Counted from the first letter of the stretch, positions 28,444-37,453 are shown. The stretch: DNA of 64,000 bases from Ignatzschineria sp. F8392 (GCF_002252045.1 NZ_NEFF01000005.1:124001-188000), one strand, 5' to 3'. Program-made: numbers and translations. The notes: generated by a model from the sequence alone, not told the origin.

Positions 28444-29772
28444 CTACTTACCGATACAGAAGTTAGAAAAGATCTCCCCTAAAAGGGCATCAGAACTAAA
28501 CTCCCCTGTAATCTCTCCTAAAGCAATCTGAGCCAGTCGCAACTCCTCCGCTACAAGTTCAATCGCAACTTCATCTTCAATCAATGATAATGCCGTTGCG
28601 AAATGCTCTAGAACAGAACGAAGCGCTTGAAGATGTCGCTCTCTTGCGCTAAAGAGCCCCTCCTGAGCCTCAAAGCCGACCTGCTTTAAGATCGCATTCT
28701 TCAGTGCCTCTAACCCTTGACCATCTTTAGCACTAATTGCAATATATTTCTCATGTGCACCAATTGTTCTCCCCGATAGATCCGCCTTATTATGAATAAT
28801 AATTGTAGGAATATTGAGTGCTGCTATATCGGCATCAATACCCTCAAAAGGAGTGCGATCATCATGCATCCAGAGCACTAAATCTGCAGTTGCCGCTTCC
28901 TGTTTTGCACGCTTAATACCCTCCGCTTCGATCTGATCGGTCGTTTCGCGCAACCCTGCTGTATCGATAACATAGAGAGGCATACCATCTAAAATAATCT
29001 GTTCACGCAATACATCTCGTGTGGTTCCCTCAATATCAGTGACAATTGCGGTCTCTTCCCCCGATAAAGCATTTAGAAGACTCGATTTTCCGGCATTAGG
29101 TCTTCCCGCAATAACAACTCGAATACCATCCGTTAAAACTTTACCATTGCCGGCTGATTTTAGAAGTTCAGAGACCTGACTATTTAACTCAGTAAGTCCT
29201 TTAACTACATTTCCATCTGAAATAAAGTCGATATCTTCTTCACTAAAATCGATCGCTGCCTCAATATAAACACGCATCATGATAAGTGCTTCCAATAGCT
29301 TATTCACTCTTTTTGAGAAATTCCCCGTTAAAGAGCTCATCGCCGCTTTTGCTTGCGCCTCACTCTGGCTCACAATAAGATCATGAATCGCTTCAGCTTG
29401 TACCAGATCGAGTTTTCCATTCAAAAAGGCTCGTTCAGAAAACTCTCCTCTTCGCGCCATCGTTGCACCTAGCTCCAATACTCGATTTAAGACACGATTA
29501 AGCACAATCACGCCACCATGCCCCTGAAGCTCAATAACATCTTCTCCTGTAAAGGAGTTGGGGCCTTTATAGTAGAGAACCACCCCTTCATCAATCGTTG
29601 TCCCATCACGATCTAGAAAAGGGGAGAAATAGGCATGCCTTGGCTTGAGATCTTTCAGTGTTGTCATCTTTTGAGCAATCTCTAATGCTTCACTTCCCGA
29701 GATTCTCACAATACCAATACCACCTATCGCGGTACTTGTTGCAATAGCTGCAATTGTTTGATCTTTTAACAC
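28444..29772 (-). CDS. mnmE: tRNA uridine-5-carboxymethylaminomethyl(34) synthesis GTPase MnmE
   Basis: With MnmG, modifies wobble uridine 34 of several tRNAs. 442 aa. The N-terminal folate-binding domain (about 1-118) contains GIGIVRISGSEA and GHGGVIVLNRVL. The G domain has G1 GRPNAGKSSLLN (about 224-235), G3 DTAGLRE and G4 HNKADL. The C-terminal CIGK keeps the catalytic cysteine. It is downstream of yidC, the usual rpmH-rnpA-yidD-yidC-mnmE order, but a terminator lies in the 128-base gap, so it may be partly uncoupled. Confidence 0.98.
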   Translation of the reverse strand: MLKDQTIAAIATSTAIGGIGIVRISGSEALEIAQKMTTLKDLKPRHAYFSPFLDRDGTTIDEGVVLYYKGPNSFTGEDVIELQGHGGVIVLNRVLNRVLELGATMARRGEFSERAFLNGKLDLVQAEAIHDLIVSQSEAQAKAAMSSLTGNFSKRVNKLLEALIMMRVYIEAAIDFSEEDIDFISDGNVVKGLTELNSQVSELLKSAGNGKVLTDGIRVVIAGRPNAGKSSLLNALSGEETAIVTDIEGTTRDVLREQIILDGMPLYVIDTAGLRETTDQIEAEGIKRAKQEAATADLVLWMHDDRTPFEGIDADIAALNIPTIIIHNKADLSGRTIGAHEKYIAISAKDGQGLEALKNAILKQVGFEAQEGLFSARERHLQALRSVLEHFATALSLIEDEVAIELVAEELRLAQIALGEITGEFSSDALLGEIFSNFCIGK

Positions 29773-29786
29773 TCTTATAGTTCCTC

Positions 29787-29816
29787 ATAAAAAAACAATC
29801 CCCATAAAGGGGATTG
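29787..29816 (-). terminator. Rho-independent terminator after yidC
   Basis: CAATCCCC / GGGGATTG (29796-29803 and 29809-29816), 5-base loop, read on minus and followed by TTTTTTT. It lies between yidC and mnmE, so read-through or an internal promoter is needed for mnmE. Confidence 0.9.
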
Positions 29817-29900
29817 TAAGTTGTTACTGTCGATAGCTAACGTAAGTTATCATCAATAATTACCTCTTAAGACTAACTTACCGGTGAGTTGACCACACCA

Positions 29901-31646
29901 TTAACTATGCTTCTTAGAGTCCCGCTCAACACGCTTCATAATAATAGTCTGTTGAAGGATTGTTAAGAGGTTGTTTGTAATCCAGTAGAGAACAATACCT
30001 GCTGCAAACCACATAAACATAAAGGTAAAGACCACTGGAATCCACTTCATAATCTTCGCCTGCATTGGATCTGTTGGCGCTGGGTTTAAACGTTGTTGGA
30101 AGAACATCGTGATTCCCATAATAATCGGCAGGATAAAGTAAGGATCCATCTTCGATAAGTCTTTAATCCATAAGATCCATGGTGCTTGACGTAACTCAAC
30201 ACTCTCCATCAACATCCAGAAGAGCGCAATAAAGACAGGGATCTGGATAATAATTGGCCAGCAACCTCCTAAAGGATTAATCTTCTCTTTACGATAGAGC
30301 TTCATCATCTCTTCAGATTGCTTCTGACGGTTATCCGCATACTCTTCACGAATCAGAGCAAGCTTCGGTCCAACCTTACGCATTCTTGCCATTGAGGTAT
30401 AACCCTTATTCGCAAAATAGAAGAGCGCAATCTTAACAGTAACTGTTAAAAGAATGATCGACCAACCCCAATTGCCTAAGAATGAATGATAGAACTTCAA
30501 GATCCATAACATCAATTCAGAGATAGGACTAAACCAACCAAAGTCGAGTGTTAAATCAAGATATTCTGCTGTCTCTTCTAGCTGCTCTTTAAGTTTAGGA
30601 CCGATAAAATAACGACCTTCAAAACTATGAGCTTCACCTGGCTTTACAGTAACAGGAGCTTGGTCCATCATCCGAATCACATAAGTATTTTGTGATTCAT
30701 CTTTAAAGTTACCATACTGCAACGTCTGAATGACATTTTGAGTCTGCTTTGTGGCTTCTTTATCTTTACCAGGAACAGAAGCAGCGACAAAGTATTGCTC
30801 AATCATTGCAACCCAACCACCTTCACCTCTAAACTCTTTAGGACGATGCTGCACAACCTCATGCCCTTCAGCATTGAAGCCTCGCTCAGTAGTTGTCATT
30901 TTGCTATAAGCTAATTTCTCATACTTATAATCATTGTTAGGAAGAGAGAAGACGCTACCATCGAAACTTGATGCGCCAATAGCACTCCCTTTAGGGGTCT
31001 GCGGTTTCTTAGTGGCAATCTCACGATACTCTCCACCGACCCAAACTTGGTCAGAATTGTTCTGCAACTCTTGAGTATAACCAATAGTGTAGAGCCCACG
31101 CTTAAACTCATAAATCTTATTAACAGTTAATCCGCTCTCAGGATCAACATAGGTTAGAGGAACAATGATGCTCTCATCACCAGGTTGTAACTCATAATGA
31201 TCTTTTTGACTGCTAAAGATAGCGTTCGTATGATTGGGCGTCCCTTCATGAGTCTGGCTCGATAATCCAGAACGAGTGACTTGGTAACGCTCGCTACTAT
31301 TATCCATCACCTTAAAGGGTTTATCCTTCTCCTCTAAGCTTTCAGGATATTTAAGAAGCCCTACCTCAATAATATCACCACCCTGCTTTGCAATATTGAC
31401 CGAGTACACATCTGTAACAACAGTAATATACTCATCAAGAGCAACCGCAGTTTGTACTCCTTGATCTGAGGAACCAATCATCGGGACCTGTCCATCACTA
31501 TTTAGACTTCCAGTTGCGCCTGGCACAACCTGCTCTACCGGCGTAAGTGGCTTAGGATCGTTGTAATCCACCCACTTCGTGTAGAGAAAATAGATGATGA
31601 CAGCTAAAATCAATAAGAGAAAAAGACGCTGCTGATTATTCTGCAT
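29901..31646 (-). CDS. yidC: Membrane protein insertase YidC
   Basis: Inserts and folds inner-membrane proteins, alone or with SecYEG. 581 aa, as in other Gram-negative YidC1 proteins. TM1 at the N-terminus (about 8-23), a large periplasmic beta-sandwich domain (about 60-355), then the Oxa1-type core with five membrane segments: FGWFSPISELMLWILKFYHSFLGNWGWSIILLTV (TM2 region), the conserved arginine in KVGPKLALIREEY, and the C-terminal WIPVVFTFMFMWFAAGIVLYWITNN. It follows yidD by 42 bases and the rnpA/rpmH genes, the typical gene order. Confidence 0.98.
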   Translation of the reverse strand: MQNNQQRLFLLLILAVIIYFLYTKWVDYNDPKPLTPVEQVVPGATGSLNSDGQVPMIGSSDQGVQTAVALDEYITVVTDVYSVNIAKQGGDIIEVGLLKYPESLEEKDKPFKVMDNSSERYQVTRSGLSSQTHEGTPNHTNAIFSSQKDHYELQPGDESIIVPLTYVDPESGLTVNKIYEFKRGLYTIGYTQELQNNSDQVWVGGEYREIATKKPQTPKGSAIGASSFDGSVFSLPNNDYKYEKLAYSKMTTTERGFNAEGHEVVQHRPKEFRGEGGWVAMIEQYFVAASVPGKDKEATKQTQNVIQTLQYGNFKDESQNTYVIRMMDQAPVTVKPGEAHSFEGRYFIGPKLKEQLEETAEYLDLTLDFGWFSPISELMLWILKFYHSFLGNWGWSIILLTVTVKIALFYFANKGYTSMARMRKVGPKLALIREEYADNRQKQSEEMMKLYRKEKINPLGGCWPIIIQIPVFIALFWMLMESVELRQAPWILWIKDLSKMDPYFILPIIMGITMFFQQRLNPAPTDPMQAKIMKWIPVVFTFMFMWFAAGIVLYWITNNLLTILQQTIIMKRVERDSKKHS

Positions 31647-31688
31647 AAATAATTTCTTTAATAAATGTTAAAACAAATTGAGAAGCTC

Positions 31689-31898
31689 CTAAGGTACAGG
31701 ATCTTCCCCACCTTTACAAAGTGGCTGACAACGAACAAGCCGTTTAATTGTCAACCAACTTCCTTTGATTGCACCATATCGCGTAATTGCTTCTAAAGCA
31801 TAAGTTGAACAAGTCGGCTCAAAGCGACATTGATTCCCCACTAGTGGGCTCAAAAAATATTTATAAAACTTAATAAGCCATATCAAGATTGTACGCAT
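31689..31898 (-). CDS. yidD: Membrane protein insertion efficiency factor YidD
   Basis: Small membrane-associated protein that helps YidC-dependent insertion. 69 aa. It shows the family motif [22 protein letters not shown], with [15 protein letters not shown] (about 23-37) and conserved cysteines, plus [24 protein letters not shown] at the C-terminus. The start overlaps the end of rnpA by 16 bases on the same strand, so the two are translationally coupled, as in E. coli. Confidence 0.97.
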   Translation of the reverse strand: MRTILIWLIKFYKYFLSPLVGNQCRFEPTCSTYALEAITRYGAIKGSWLTIKRLVRCQPLCKGGEDPVP

Positions 31899-32278
31899 AT
31901 TTTATTGATCTGTTCCCAATGTTTTTCAAGTGAAGCGTGTAATGCTAATGAATTATGCACATCTGTCGTTGCTCGACTCATCACAACAATATCAAGCCCC
32001 TTTAAAAGTGCTTGATGTCTTCGAAATGACTCTCGAACCACTCGCTTTACAAGATTTCGATCTACTGCTCTTTTAAAGTTCTTTTTTGAAATCGCCAGAC
32101 CTAATCTCGGCACTCTCAAATCTAAAGTATTCCCCTGCTCTTTTGAGTCAGATCGCTTTACTAGTTTAACTAATATAAGGAAAGAGCGATCTTTAAAACT
32201 ACGGTTATCTTTAAACACCGCACTATAATCTTGTGCGGTTAATAACCTCTTCTCTCTTCCAAATTGAAAATTATTCAT
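31883..32278 (-). CDS. rnpA: Ribonuclease P protein component
   Basis: Basic protein subunit of RNase P, assisting 5' maturation of tRNAs with the rnpB RNA. I place the start at ATG 32278 (131 aa; [22 protein letters not shown]), which aligns with the family start. The open frame continues to 32323 without support. The conserved RNR-type motif is [18 protein letters not shown] (about 70-87), and [14 protein letters not shown] precedes it. An insertion between about residues 36 and 54 ([18 protein letters not shown]) lengthens the protein compared with E. coli (119 aa). It lies 117 bases downstream of rpmH. Confidence 0.96.
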   Translation of the reverse strand: MNNFQFGREKRLLTAQDYSAVFKDNRSFKDRSFLILVKLVKRSDSKEQGNTLDLRVPRLGLAISKKNFKRAVDRNLVKRVVRESFRRHQALLKGLDIVVMSRATTDVHNSLALHASLEKHWEQINKICVQS

Positions 32279-32395
32279 ATCGATATATCTGATCTCAATA
32301 GATACTAACGCAATAGAGCACATTGCAAAACAAAAAGGCGCCTATTATTCAACGATAACAAGCGCCTTGAATCTTTAGAAATTGATTCTATTTAA

Positions 32396-32530
32396 TTATG
32401 CTGATAAACGAGCACGTCCACGAGCACGGCGACGATTGATCACTTTACGACCATTTTTTGTAGCCATACGCGCACGGAAACCGTGGTTACGTTTTCTTTT
32501 GATTAAGCTTGGTTGAAATGTACGTTTCAT
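32396..32530 (-). CDS. rpmH: 50S ribosomal protein L34
   Basis: 44-residue L34, highly basic, translated from the minus strand as [20 protein letters not shown] followed by [15 protein letters not shown]. The signature is exactly that of proteobacterial L34, and 44-46 aa is the usual length. ATG at 32530, stop TAA at 32396-32398; the ribosome site is AAAGGGATT, 7-9 bases upstream. It is the first gene of the rpmH-rnpA-yidD-yidC unit. In many bacteria dnaA and oriC lie upstream of rpmH; here metK does. Confidence 0.97.
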   Translation of the reverse strand: MKRTFQPSLIKRKRNHGFRARMATKNGRKVINRRRARGRARLSA

Positions 32531-32560
32531 ACCTAAATCCCTTTATTTATATAAGTGACA

Positions 32561-32595
32561 ATACTCGTAGCGGTTACTGTTAGCACTACGAGTAT
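32561..32595 (-). promoter_or_regulatory. Leader hairpin upstream of rpmH
   Basis: ATACTCGTAG (32561-32570) and CTACGAGTAT (32586-32595) form a 10-bp stem with a 15-base loop in the rpmH 5' leader. On the minus strand no T-run follows, so this is an mRNA leader structure rather than a terminator. It could affect L34 expression or protect the 5' end. Confidence 0.6.
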
Positions 32596-32620
32596 CAAAT
32601 TCATACTAAGACAACGGAAT

Positions 32621-32648
32621 ATTCTAGCTTTTTCCACTGCAATGTCAA
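32621..32648 (-). promoter_or_regulatory. Sigma-70-type promoter for rpmH
   Basis: On the minus strand TTGACA (32643-32648) is followed after 16 bases by TAGAAT (32621-32626). That is a perfect -35 and a five-of-six -10. It lies in the metK-rpmH spacer, about 90 bases before the rpmH ATG, with the leader hairpin inside the transcript. Confidence 0.72.
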
Positions 32649-32696
32649 GAATAATTGCATCAAGATGGAGAGAGAATAACCATTTATCTTTGCCAA

Positions 32697-33908
32697 TTAA
32701 GACTCTTTAAGACCCGCTTCTTCTCTGAGGATATCAGCCTTATCTGTCTTCTCCCAACTGAAAGCTGTTGCCGTAGTTGTAGTTCCATCTGCAGCTTCAT
32801 ATTCGATCTCATAAGGATGGCGACCAAAGTGACCATAACTAGCAGTTGGAAGATAGATAGGATGCAAGAGATCTAACATCGTAATAATGCCATAAGGGCG
32901 AAGATCAAAATGTTTACGTACTAATGCTTCAATCTCTGCTTCAGGAACCTTATTCGTTCCAAACGTAGTGATCGAAATAGAGGTTGGCTCTGCAACACCA
33001 ATAGCATAAGAGACCTGAATCTCACACTTATCGGCTAATCCGGCAGCTACAATATTCTTTGCAACATAACGTCCTGCATATGCAGCTGATCGATCCACTT
33101 TAGAAGGATCTTTTCCAGAGAAAGCACCCCCACCATGGCGCGCCATACCACCATATGTATCAACAATAATCTTACGTCCTGTTAAGCCACAATCTCCCAC
33201 TGGCCCACCAATTGTGAAGCTACCTGTCGGGTTGATATGATATTTTGTCTCTTTTGTTAACCACTCTGCAGGAAGTGTCTTTTTAATGATCAGCTCCATC
33301 ACAGCTTCTTCCAAATCTTTCGCTTTGACTTCCTCATCATGTTGCGTTGAAAGAACAACAGCATCAACGTGAGAAATGGAACCATCATTATTGTAGGCAA
33401 AAGTCACCTGACTCTTAGCATCAGGACGAAGCCATGAAAGCTGACGACTTTTACGTGCTTCTGACTGACACTCCATTAATCGGTGCGCAAATGTAATAGG
33501 TGCCGGCATTAAGACATCGGTCTCATTCGATGCATAACCAAACATCAAGCCTTGATCCCCCGCTCCTTGCTCTTCTGGCAATTTACGGTCTACACCTTGA
33601 GCGATCTCGCTACTCTGTTTACCGATGATATTTAAGACACCACAAGTTTTACCATCAAAGCCTACTTTTGAAGAATCATAACCAATATCTGTAATTACAC
33701 GTCTGACGAGATCTTCAAGATCTACCCAAGCATTTGTAGTTACTTCACCAGCGACGATCGCAACACCTGTTTTAACAAGCGTCTCACACGCGACTCGCGC
33801 ACCCTTGTCTTCCTTAATAAGAGCATCAAGGACAGCATCAGAGATCTGATCTGCCACCTTATCTGGATGGCCTTCCGATACTGATTCAGAGGTAAATAAA
33901 TATGTCAT
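32697..33908 (-). CDS. metK: S-adenosylmethionine synthetase
   Basis: Makes SAM from methionine and ATP; a cytoplasmic homotetramer in the family. 403 aa; E. coli MetK is 384. N-terminal [25 protein letters not shown] (about 5-29) with the methionine/ATP His and Asp, [12 protein letters not shown] (about 116-127), the P-loop [19 protein letters not shown] (about 259-277), and a C-terminal [12 protein letters not shown]. It stands between leuA and rpmH on the minus strand, with 581 bases upstream. No SAM riboswitch was recognised in that spacer. AAGAAGAGAAG before the ATG is a reasonable ribosome site. Confidence 0.98.
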   Translation of the reverse strand: MTYLFTSESVSEGHPDKVADQISDAVLDALIKEDKGARVACETLVKTGVAIVAGEVTTNAWVDLEDLVRRVITDIGYDSSKVGFDGKTCGVLNIIGKQSSEIAQGVDRKLPEEQGAGDQGLMFGYASNETDVLMPAPITFAHRLMECQSEARKSRQLSWLRPDAKSQVTFAYNNDGSISHVDAVVLSTQHDEEVKAKDLEEAVMELIIKKTLPAEWLTKETKYHINPTGSFTIGGPVGDCGLTGRKIIVDTYGGMARHGGGAFSGKDPSKVDRSAAYAGRYVAKNIVAAGLADKCEIQVSYAIGVAEPTSISITTFGTNKVPEAEIEALVRKHFDLRPYGIITMLDLLHPIYLPTASYGHFGRHPYEIEYEAADGTTTTATAFSWEKTDKADILREEAGLKES

Positions 33909-34331
33909 ACTTCTCTTCTTTTAATGTTCAATAGTAAAAAAACTGCTCCCAAGCTCTTTAATTTTACCCTTCAGTCTTACTCATTAGACCTACGCTTTAG
34001 ATCTGTATGAGGGGCTTATATCAGCTTGAAAAAGTTTAAAAAGGATTCAATTAGTTCCGGTAATTCTACCATTTTCTCCCATTATGTGCCGAATAAAATA
34101 TCTTTCAACAAAATGGAGTTTGAGCTATTTCTTTCACGCTCCCTCCCTCTCGCCTCCCCATATCACCACTCTCTCCAAACAACTAAAATATAATTCAATC
34201 AGTTACCAAAGAGAATAGGCCCCACCAGGATAATGATACAAGATAGAATCAATTTCATAAAAAACTGGCAAAACTGACAAGTCTAATAAGAATGATGAGG
34301 CTGATAAAGAAGAGGAGTGATAGAAGACAAT
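33909..34331. other. metK upstream region
   Basis: Upstream part of the 581-base metK/leuA spacer. No ORF with family support. The sequence is AT-rich with scattered poly-T, and no known riboswitch consensus was seen. A promoter for metK is expected but I cannot place it with confidence. Confidence 0.4.
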
Positions 34332-34453
34332 AAAAAAGGATGGTACCACATATACTCTATTAATAGTCTCCGTAGCTGATTGCTGCTACTGATCACCGCT
34401 GCTGATCAAGATTCCATATAAAATTAATAGTATTAATATTATTGATACCACCC
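34332..34453 (-). terminator. Complex terminator-like RNA structure after leuA
   Basis: In minus-strand RNA, GGGTGGTATC (34444-34453) pairs over 10 bp, with two G-U pairs, with GGTACCATCC (34338-34347), which is followed by TTTTTT (34332-34337). The 96-base loop contains further stems, including GATCA-TGATC near 34390-34410 and ATACTATTAAT with ATTAATAGAGTAT. It is much larger than a normal terminator. Confidence 0.6.
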
Positions 34454-34489
34454 TTAAAAGATCCCTAAAAGCCCCTCTAAAGAATCTAC

Positions 34490-36172
34490 TTAAAAGGAAA
34501 GATAATCTTTTGCTAATGCTCTATTTAATGCCGAGATAACAGCCTTCAATGAAGATCGTGATGTATTAGCATGTGTTGCTGCACCAAAGAGCGTACGGTT
34601 ACCGATCTGCATCTCCACATAGGAGACAGCATGTGCTGATGAACCTTTACTTCTGGCGTGTTCGCTATAATCTACGACATCTACATCCCAGGAAAAAAGC
34701 TCATTGACCCCATTCACTAAAGCCGCTATAGGTCCATTCCCCGTTGCTTTTAATACTTTCTCTCCCGTCGGAGTCTTCAAGGTTAACATCATAGAAGTAT
34801 TACCTTCCGCATCCTCTTCAATATCGATTGGTGTCTTGATCTCTAATAGAGGATTAATATTGAAGTACTCTCTTTCAAAGATCTCATAAAGATGATTTGA
34901 AGTAAGCTCTACCCCTTCACCATCAGCAACCTCTTGTGCAACTTTACTAAATTCGATCTGTAATCGTCTAGGAAGCTCAATACCATGATCTTCTTCAAGA
35001 AGATAAGTAACTCCCCCTTTACCTGATTGACTATTCACTCGGATCACAGCCTCATAAGAGCGGCCTAAATCAAATGGATCAATCGGCAAGTAAGGCACTC
35101 TCCAATGTTGCTCAGGATTCTCTTTCATATCAGATAATCCTTTTCTAATCGCATCTTGATGTGATCCTGAGAAAGCGGTAAAGACAAGCTCACCGGCATA
35201 AGGATGTCGAGGATGGACTGGTAAATCAGTACAATACTCCACCTCTCTAACAACCGTGTTGATCTTACTAAAATCTAAACCAGGATGGAGTCCTTGAGAA
35301 TACATGTTGAGCGCAACTGTGACTAAATCCACATTCCCTGTTCGCTCACCATGCCCAAAAAGACACCCCTCTACACGATCAGCGCCGGCCATTAAAGCAA
35401 GCTCTGTCGCCGCAACAGCACAACCGCGGTCATTATGGACGTGAGCACTGATGACAACAGAATCACGACAACTAATATGATCACAGAACCACTCAATCTG
35501 ATCCGCATAGACATTAGGTGTTGACATCTCAACAGTTGCCGGTAAGTTTAAAATTAACTTATTCTCTGGTGTTGGCTTAAAGACCTCACAGACAGCTTCA
35601 CAAACCTCGAGTGAAAATGGCAATTCTGCATCGGAGAAGATTTCAGGAGAGTATTCAAAATGCCATTCCGTTTCAGGATACTTTAATGATTCAGCTAAAA
35701 TCATCTCACCACCTTTTACGGCTAATGCTTTAATCTCCGGCTTCTCCATCTTAAAGACAACACGTCTAAAAGTGGGAGAGACAGCATTATAGTAATGAAT
35801 AATTGCTTTCTTAACCCCTTTTAATGCTTCAAATGTCTTTGTGATAAGATCTTGGCGCGATTGTGTTAATACCTGAATCGTCACATCATCTGGGATACGA
35901 TTCTCCTCAATCAATTTACGTACAAAACTAAATTCTGTATCGGAAGCTGATGGGAATCCTACCTCAATCTCTTTAAAGCCACACTCAATCAAAAGATCAA
36001 ACATCCGAATCTTCTTCTCAACACTCATTGGTTCAATCAGTGATTGGTTACCATCACGTAAATCTGAACTTAACCAACGTGGCACTTTAGTAATCTCTTT
36101 ATTAGGCCAAGTACGGTTTGTATAGTTAGGAACTTCAAAGCGTTGATATTTCTGTTCAGGATTAGGGACCAT
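34490..36172 (-). CDS. leuA: 2-isopropylmalate synthase, long (type 2) form
   Basis: Condenses acetyl-CoA with 2-oxoisovalerate, the committed step to leucine. Start chosen at ATG 36172 (560 aa, MVPNPEQKYQRFEVPNYTN), with GAGGAG 9 bases upstream; the frame extends 15 codons further without support. Catalytic HMGL barrel: SSDLRDGNQSLIEPM (about 34-48), metal ligands in SAHVHNDRGCAVAA (about 246-259), and FSGSHQDAIRKG. The C-terminal LeuA dimer/regulatory domain (from about 420) normally binds leucine. The N-terminal PNYTNRTWPNKEI form groups with the fungal/actinobacterial type 2 enzymes (LeuA2), unlike E. coli LeuA (523 aa). leuBCD are not adjacent. Confidence 0.96.
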   Translation of the reverse strand: MVPNPEQKYQRFEVPNYTNRTWPNKEITKVPRWLSSDLRDGNQSLIEPMSVEKKIRMFDLLIECGFKEIEVGFPSASDTEFSFVRKLIEENRIPDDVTIQVLTQSRQDLITKTFEALKGVKKAIIHYYNAVSPTFRRVVFKMEKPEIKALAVKGGEMILAESLKYPETEWHFEYSPEIFSDAELPFSLEVCEAVCEVFKPTPENKLILNLPATVEMSTPNVYADQIEWFCDHISCRDSVVISAHVHNDRGCAVAATELALMAGADRVEGCLFGHGERTGNVDLVTVALNMYSQGLHPGLDFSKINTVVREVEYCTDLPVHPRHPYAGELVFTAFSGSHQDAIRKGLSDMKENPEQHWRVPYLPIDPFDLGRSYEAVIRVNSQSGKGGVTYLLEEDHGIELPRRLQIEFSKVAQEVADGEGVELTSNHLYEIFEREYFNINPLLEIKTPIDIEEDAEGNTSMMLTLKTPTGEKVLKATGNGPIAALVNGVNELFSWDVDVVDYSEHARSKGSSAHAVSYVEMQIGNRTLFGAATHANTSRSSLKAVISALNRALAKDYLSF

Positions 36173-36412
36173 AATTAAATTCTCCTCTACTTTTATTAGT
36201 ATGCTATTTCTGCGCACTCAATATGCGCTTATTATCAATAAATCGATGAATCAAAAAAAGGGGGCGGTAACAAAAAGGAAAGGTAGCAATTGCCGAAAGT
36301 GAGTACCTCAATCATCAATCACAAGAGAGATAGATGACCGACAAGATTCTACTCTTCCCAATCAAAAGAGCTAAAGAGTAGTTGTAAACTATAGGTTAAG
36401 ACATGCCAACGG

Positions 36413-36430
36413 ACGAAATGATCATTTCGT
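36413..36430. promoter_or_regulatory. Perfect 18-bp palindrome upstream of leuA
   Basis: ACGAAATGATCATTTCGT is identical to its reverse complement. It lies about 240 bases before the leuA ATG. A dimeric regulator site is possible; no known regulator motif is claimed. Confidence 0.6.
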
Positions 36431-36814
36431 GTTGTGATATTGATTAAGGTATTTTTATCTGAGAAAGAAACTAAGGGATTCATAATCACACCAAAGAGAA
36501 CTACGGACTTCTAAAATCTTTAAAATAAGCAGATTTAGGCTGCAACCATTGCGGTTACAGCAGAATAAGTCGTAGTGGTAGAAGTGTGATATTTTTAGTT
36601 TTCATAAGAAAAACCTTACCCTCTTTTAAAAAAGAGTTCAAGCTTTATTTTAAATGAATGATTTTCAATCAATCACTATTCAGTAACTCTCTTGATGAAT
36701 AGAGCTCAAGAGCAAGTGAGTAAAAGAGAAGAAGCGGAGAAGAGAAGCAGCAAAGAGATAACATAAAACGATAGTATCACGCTTTAGAAAGCCATTTAAA
36801 ACAATAGGTCATCA

Positions 36815-36848
36815 CAAAAAAAGGATGTGGCTCTAAAGCGCACATCCT
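36815..36848 (-). terminator. Rho-independent terminator after yggX
   Basis: AGGATGTG / CACATCCT (36822-36829 and 36841-36848), 11-base loop, followed on the minus strand by TTTTTTT. It lies 71 bases after the yggX stop. Confidence 0.9.
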
Positions 36849-36919
36849 CTTAATGGTAAGGTAATTTGTAATTTCCAGTTATTCTCCTCACCACCATCTC
36901 TACATTCATTATTAAGCAA

Positions 36920-37186
36920 CTATTGAGGCTTAAATGCATCCGGCATATCCGCACCATCACCAAAAAAGAAATCATGCATCTGTTTTTCTAAAAACTCTCT
37001 CGATTTAGGATCAAGTGGGTTAATACGATACTCATTGATTAAAATTGTTTGCGCTCTTAACCATTGTTGCCATGCTTCATTAGAGACATTTTCAAAAATT
37101 TGCTTTCCTAGCTCCCCAGGATACATCTGTCTTGGCATACCTTCTGCTTCTTTTTGCAATTTGACACAAAAAACTTTACGTGACAT
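36920..37186 (-). CDS. yggX: Probable Fe(2+)-trafficking protein YggX
   Basis: Small protein protecting Fe-S clusters against oxidative damage and linked to iron trafficking in E. coli and Salmonella. 88 aa, usual size. Family features: [15 protein letters not shown] with the conserved cysteine (C7), [11 protein letters not shown]-like [46 protein letters not shown] (about 22-66, split motif) and FFFGDG. In E. coli it neighbours mutY; here it lies beside a tRNA-Gln gene. The leader contains three degenerate 15-mers (37211-37255). Confidence 0.96.
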   Translation of the reverse strand: MSRKVFCVKLQKEAEGMPRQMYPGELGKQIFENVSNEAWQQWLRAQTILINEYRINPLDPKSREFLEKQMHDFFFGDGADMPDAFKPQ

Positions 37187-37210
37187 AAACTTCTCCTCAA
37201 GTTAATTCAT

Positions 37211-37255
37211 CTGATCTCAGTTAAACTGATCTCAATTGATTTGATCTCTAATTTC
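37211..37255. repeat. Degenerate tandem 15-mers upstream of yggX
   Basis: CTGATCTCAGTTAAA, CTGATCTCAATTGAT and TTGATCTCTAATTTC lie end to end, starting 25 bases before the yggX start. Confidence 0.7.
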
Positions 37256-37326
37256 GATTCTCCATTATATAGAATGCCCCGATAGATTGCTGAAGAATCT
37301 CCTTATCGCTAGAAGATCAGACAAGA

Positions 37327-37359
37327 AAAAAGGTATCACTCTAACGAGTAATACCTTTT
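37327..37359 (-). terminator. Terminator after prs-tRNA-Gln
   Basis: AAAAGGTAT-C-ACTC / GAGT-A-ATACCTTTT stem (37327-37359) with a TAAC loop. The minus strand ends in TTTTTTCTTG. It closes the prs/tRNA-Gln transcript. Confidence 0.88.
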
Positions 37360-37371
37360 CATCTTTTTATA

Positions 37372-37446
37372 TGGCTGGGCTACCAGGATTCGAACCTGGG
37401 AATGGCGGGATCAAAACCCGCTGCCTTACCGCTTGGCTATAGCCCA
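37372..37446 (-). tRNA. tRNA-Gln (UUG), copy 1
   Basis: 75 bases including encoded CCA. The acceptor stem TGGGCTA pairs with TAGCCCA, the D-arm is AGCCAAGCGGTAAGGC, the anticodon loop TTTTGAT carries TTG, and the T-loop is GGTTCGAATCC. Only 7 bases separate it from the prs stop, so it is probably co-transcribed with prs. Confidence 0.97.
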
Positions 37447-37453
37447 ATAACTT

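Larger units (their letters stand above)
36173..36919. other. Long leuA-yggX spacer
   Basis: 747 bases without a recognisable gene. It contains a perfect 18-bp palindrome (36413-36430), a 9-bp hairpin GCTGCAACC...GGTTACAGC (about 36539-36561) and the yggX terminator. A 26-codon frame with scattered Leu codons near 36235-36320 was considered as a leader peptide but lacks a ribosome site. No known sRNA was recognised. Confidence 0.5.

Noticed and set aside
34332-34453. T-box interpretation of the leuA 3' structure
   Set aside because: The required specifier and T-box bulge sequence were not recognised, and it follows leuA rather than leading it. Kept only as a structured RNA finding.
36217-36217. 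Upstream start for leuA and similar long N-terminal extensions (rnpA, bamE, maf, TPR gene)
   Set aside because: Upstream in-frame starts lack ribosome sites and break the normal signal peptide or family start, so the internal ATG was preferred.
36230-36330. Leu-containing 26-codon frame as leuA leader peptide
   Set aside because: Leucine codons are scattered rather than consecutive, there is no ribosome site, and no paired terminator/antiterminator stems follow.
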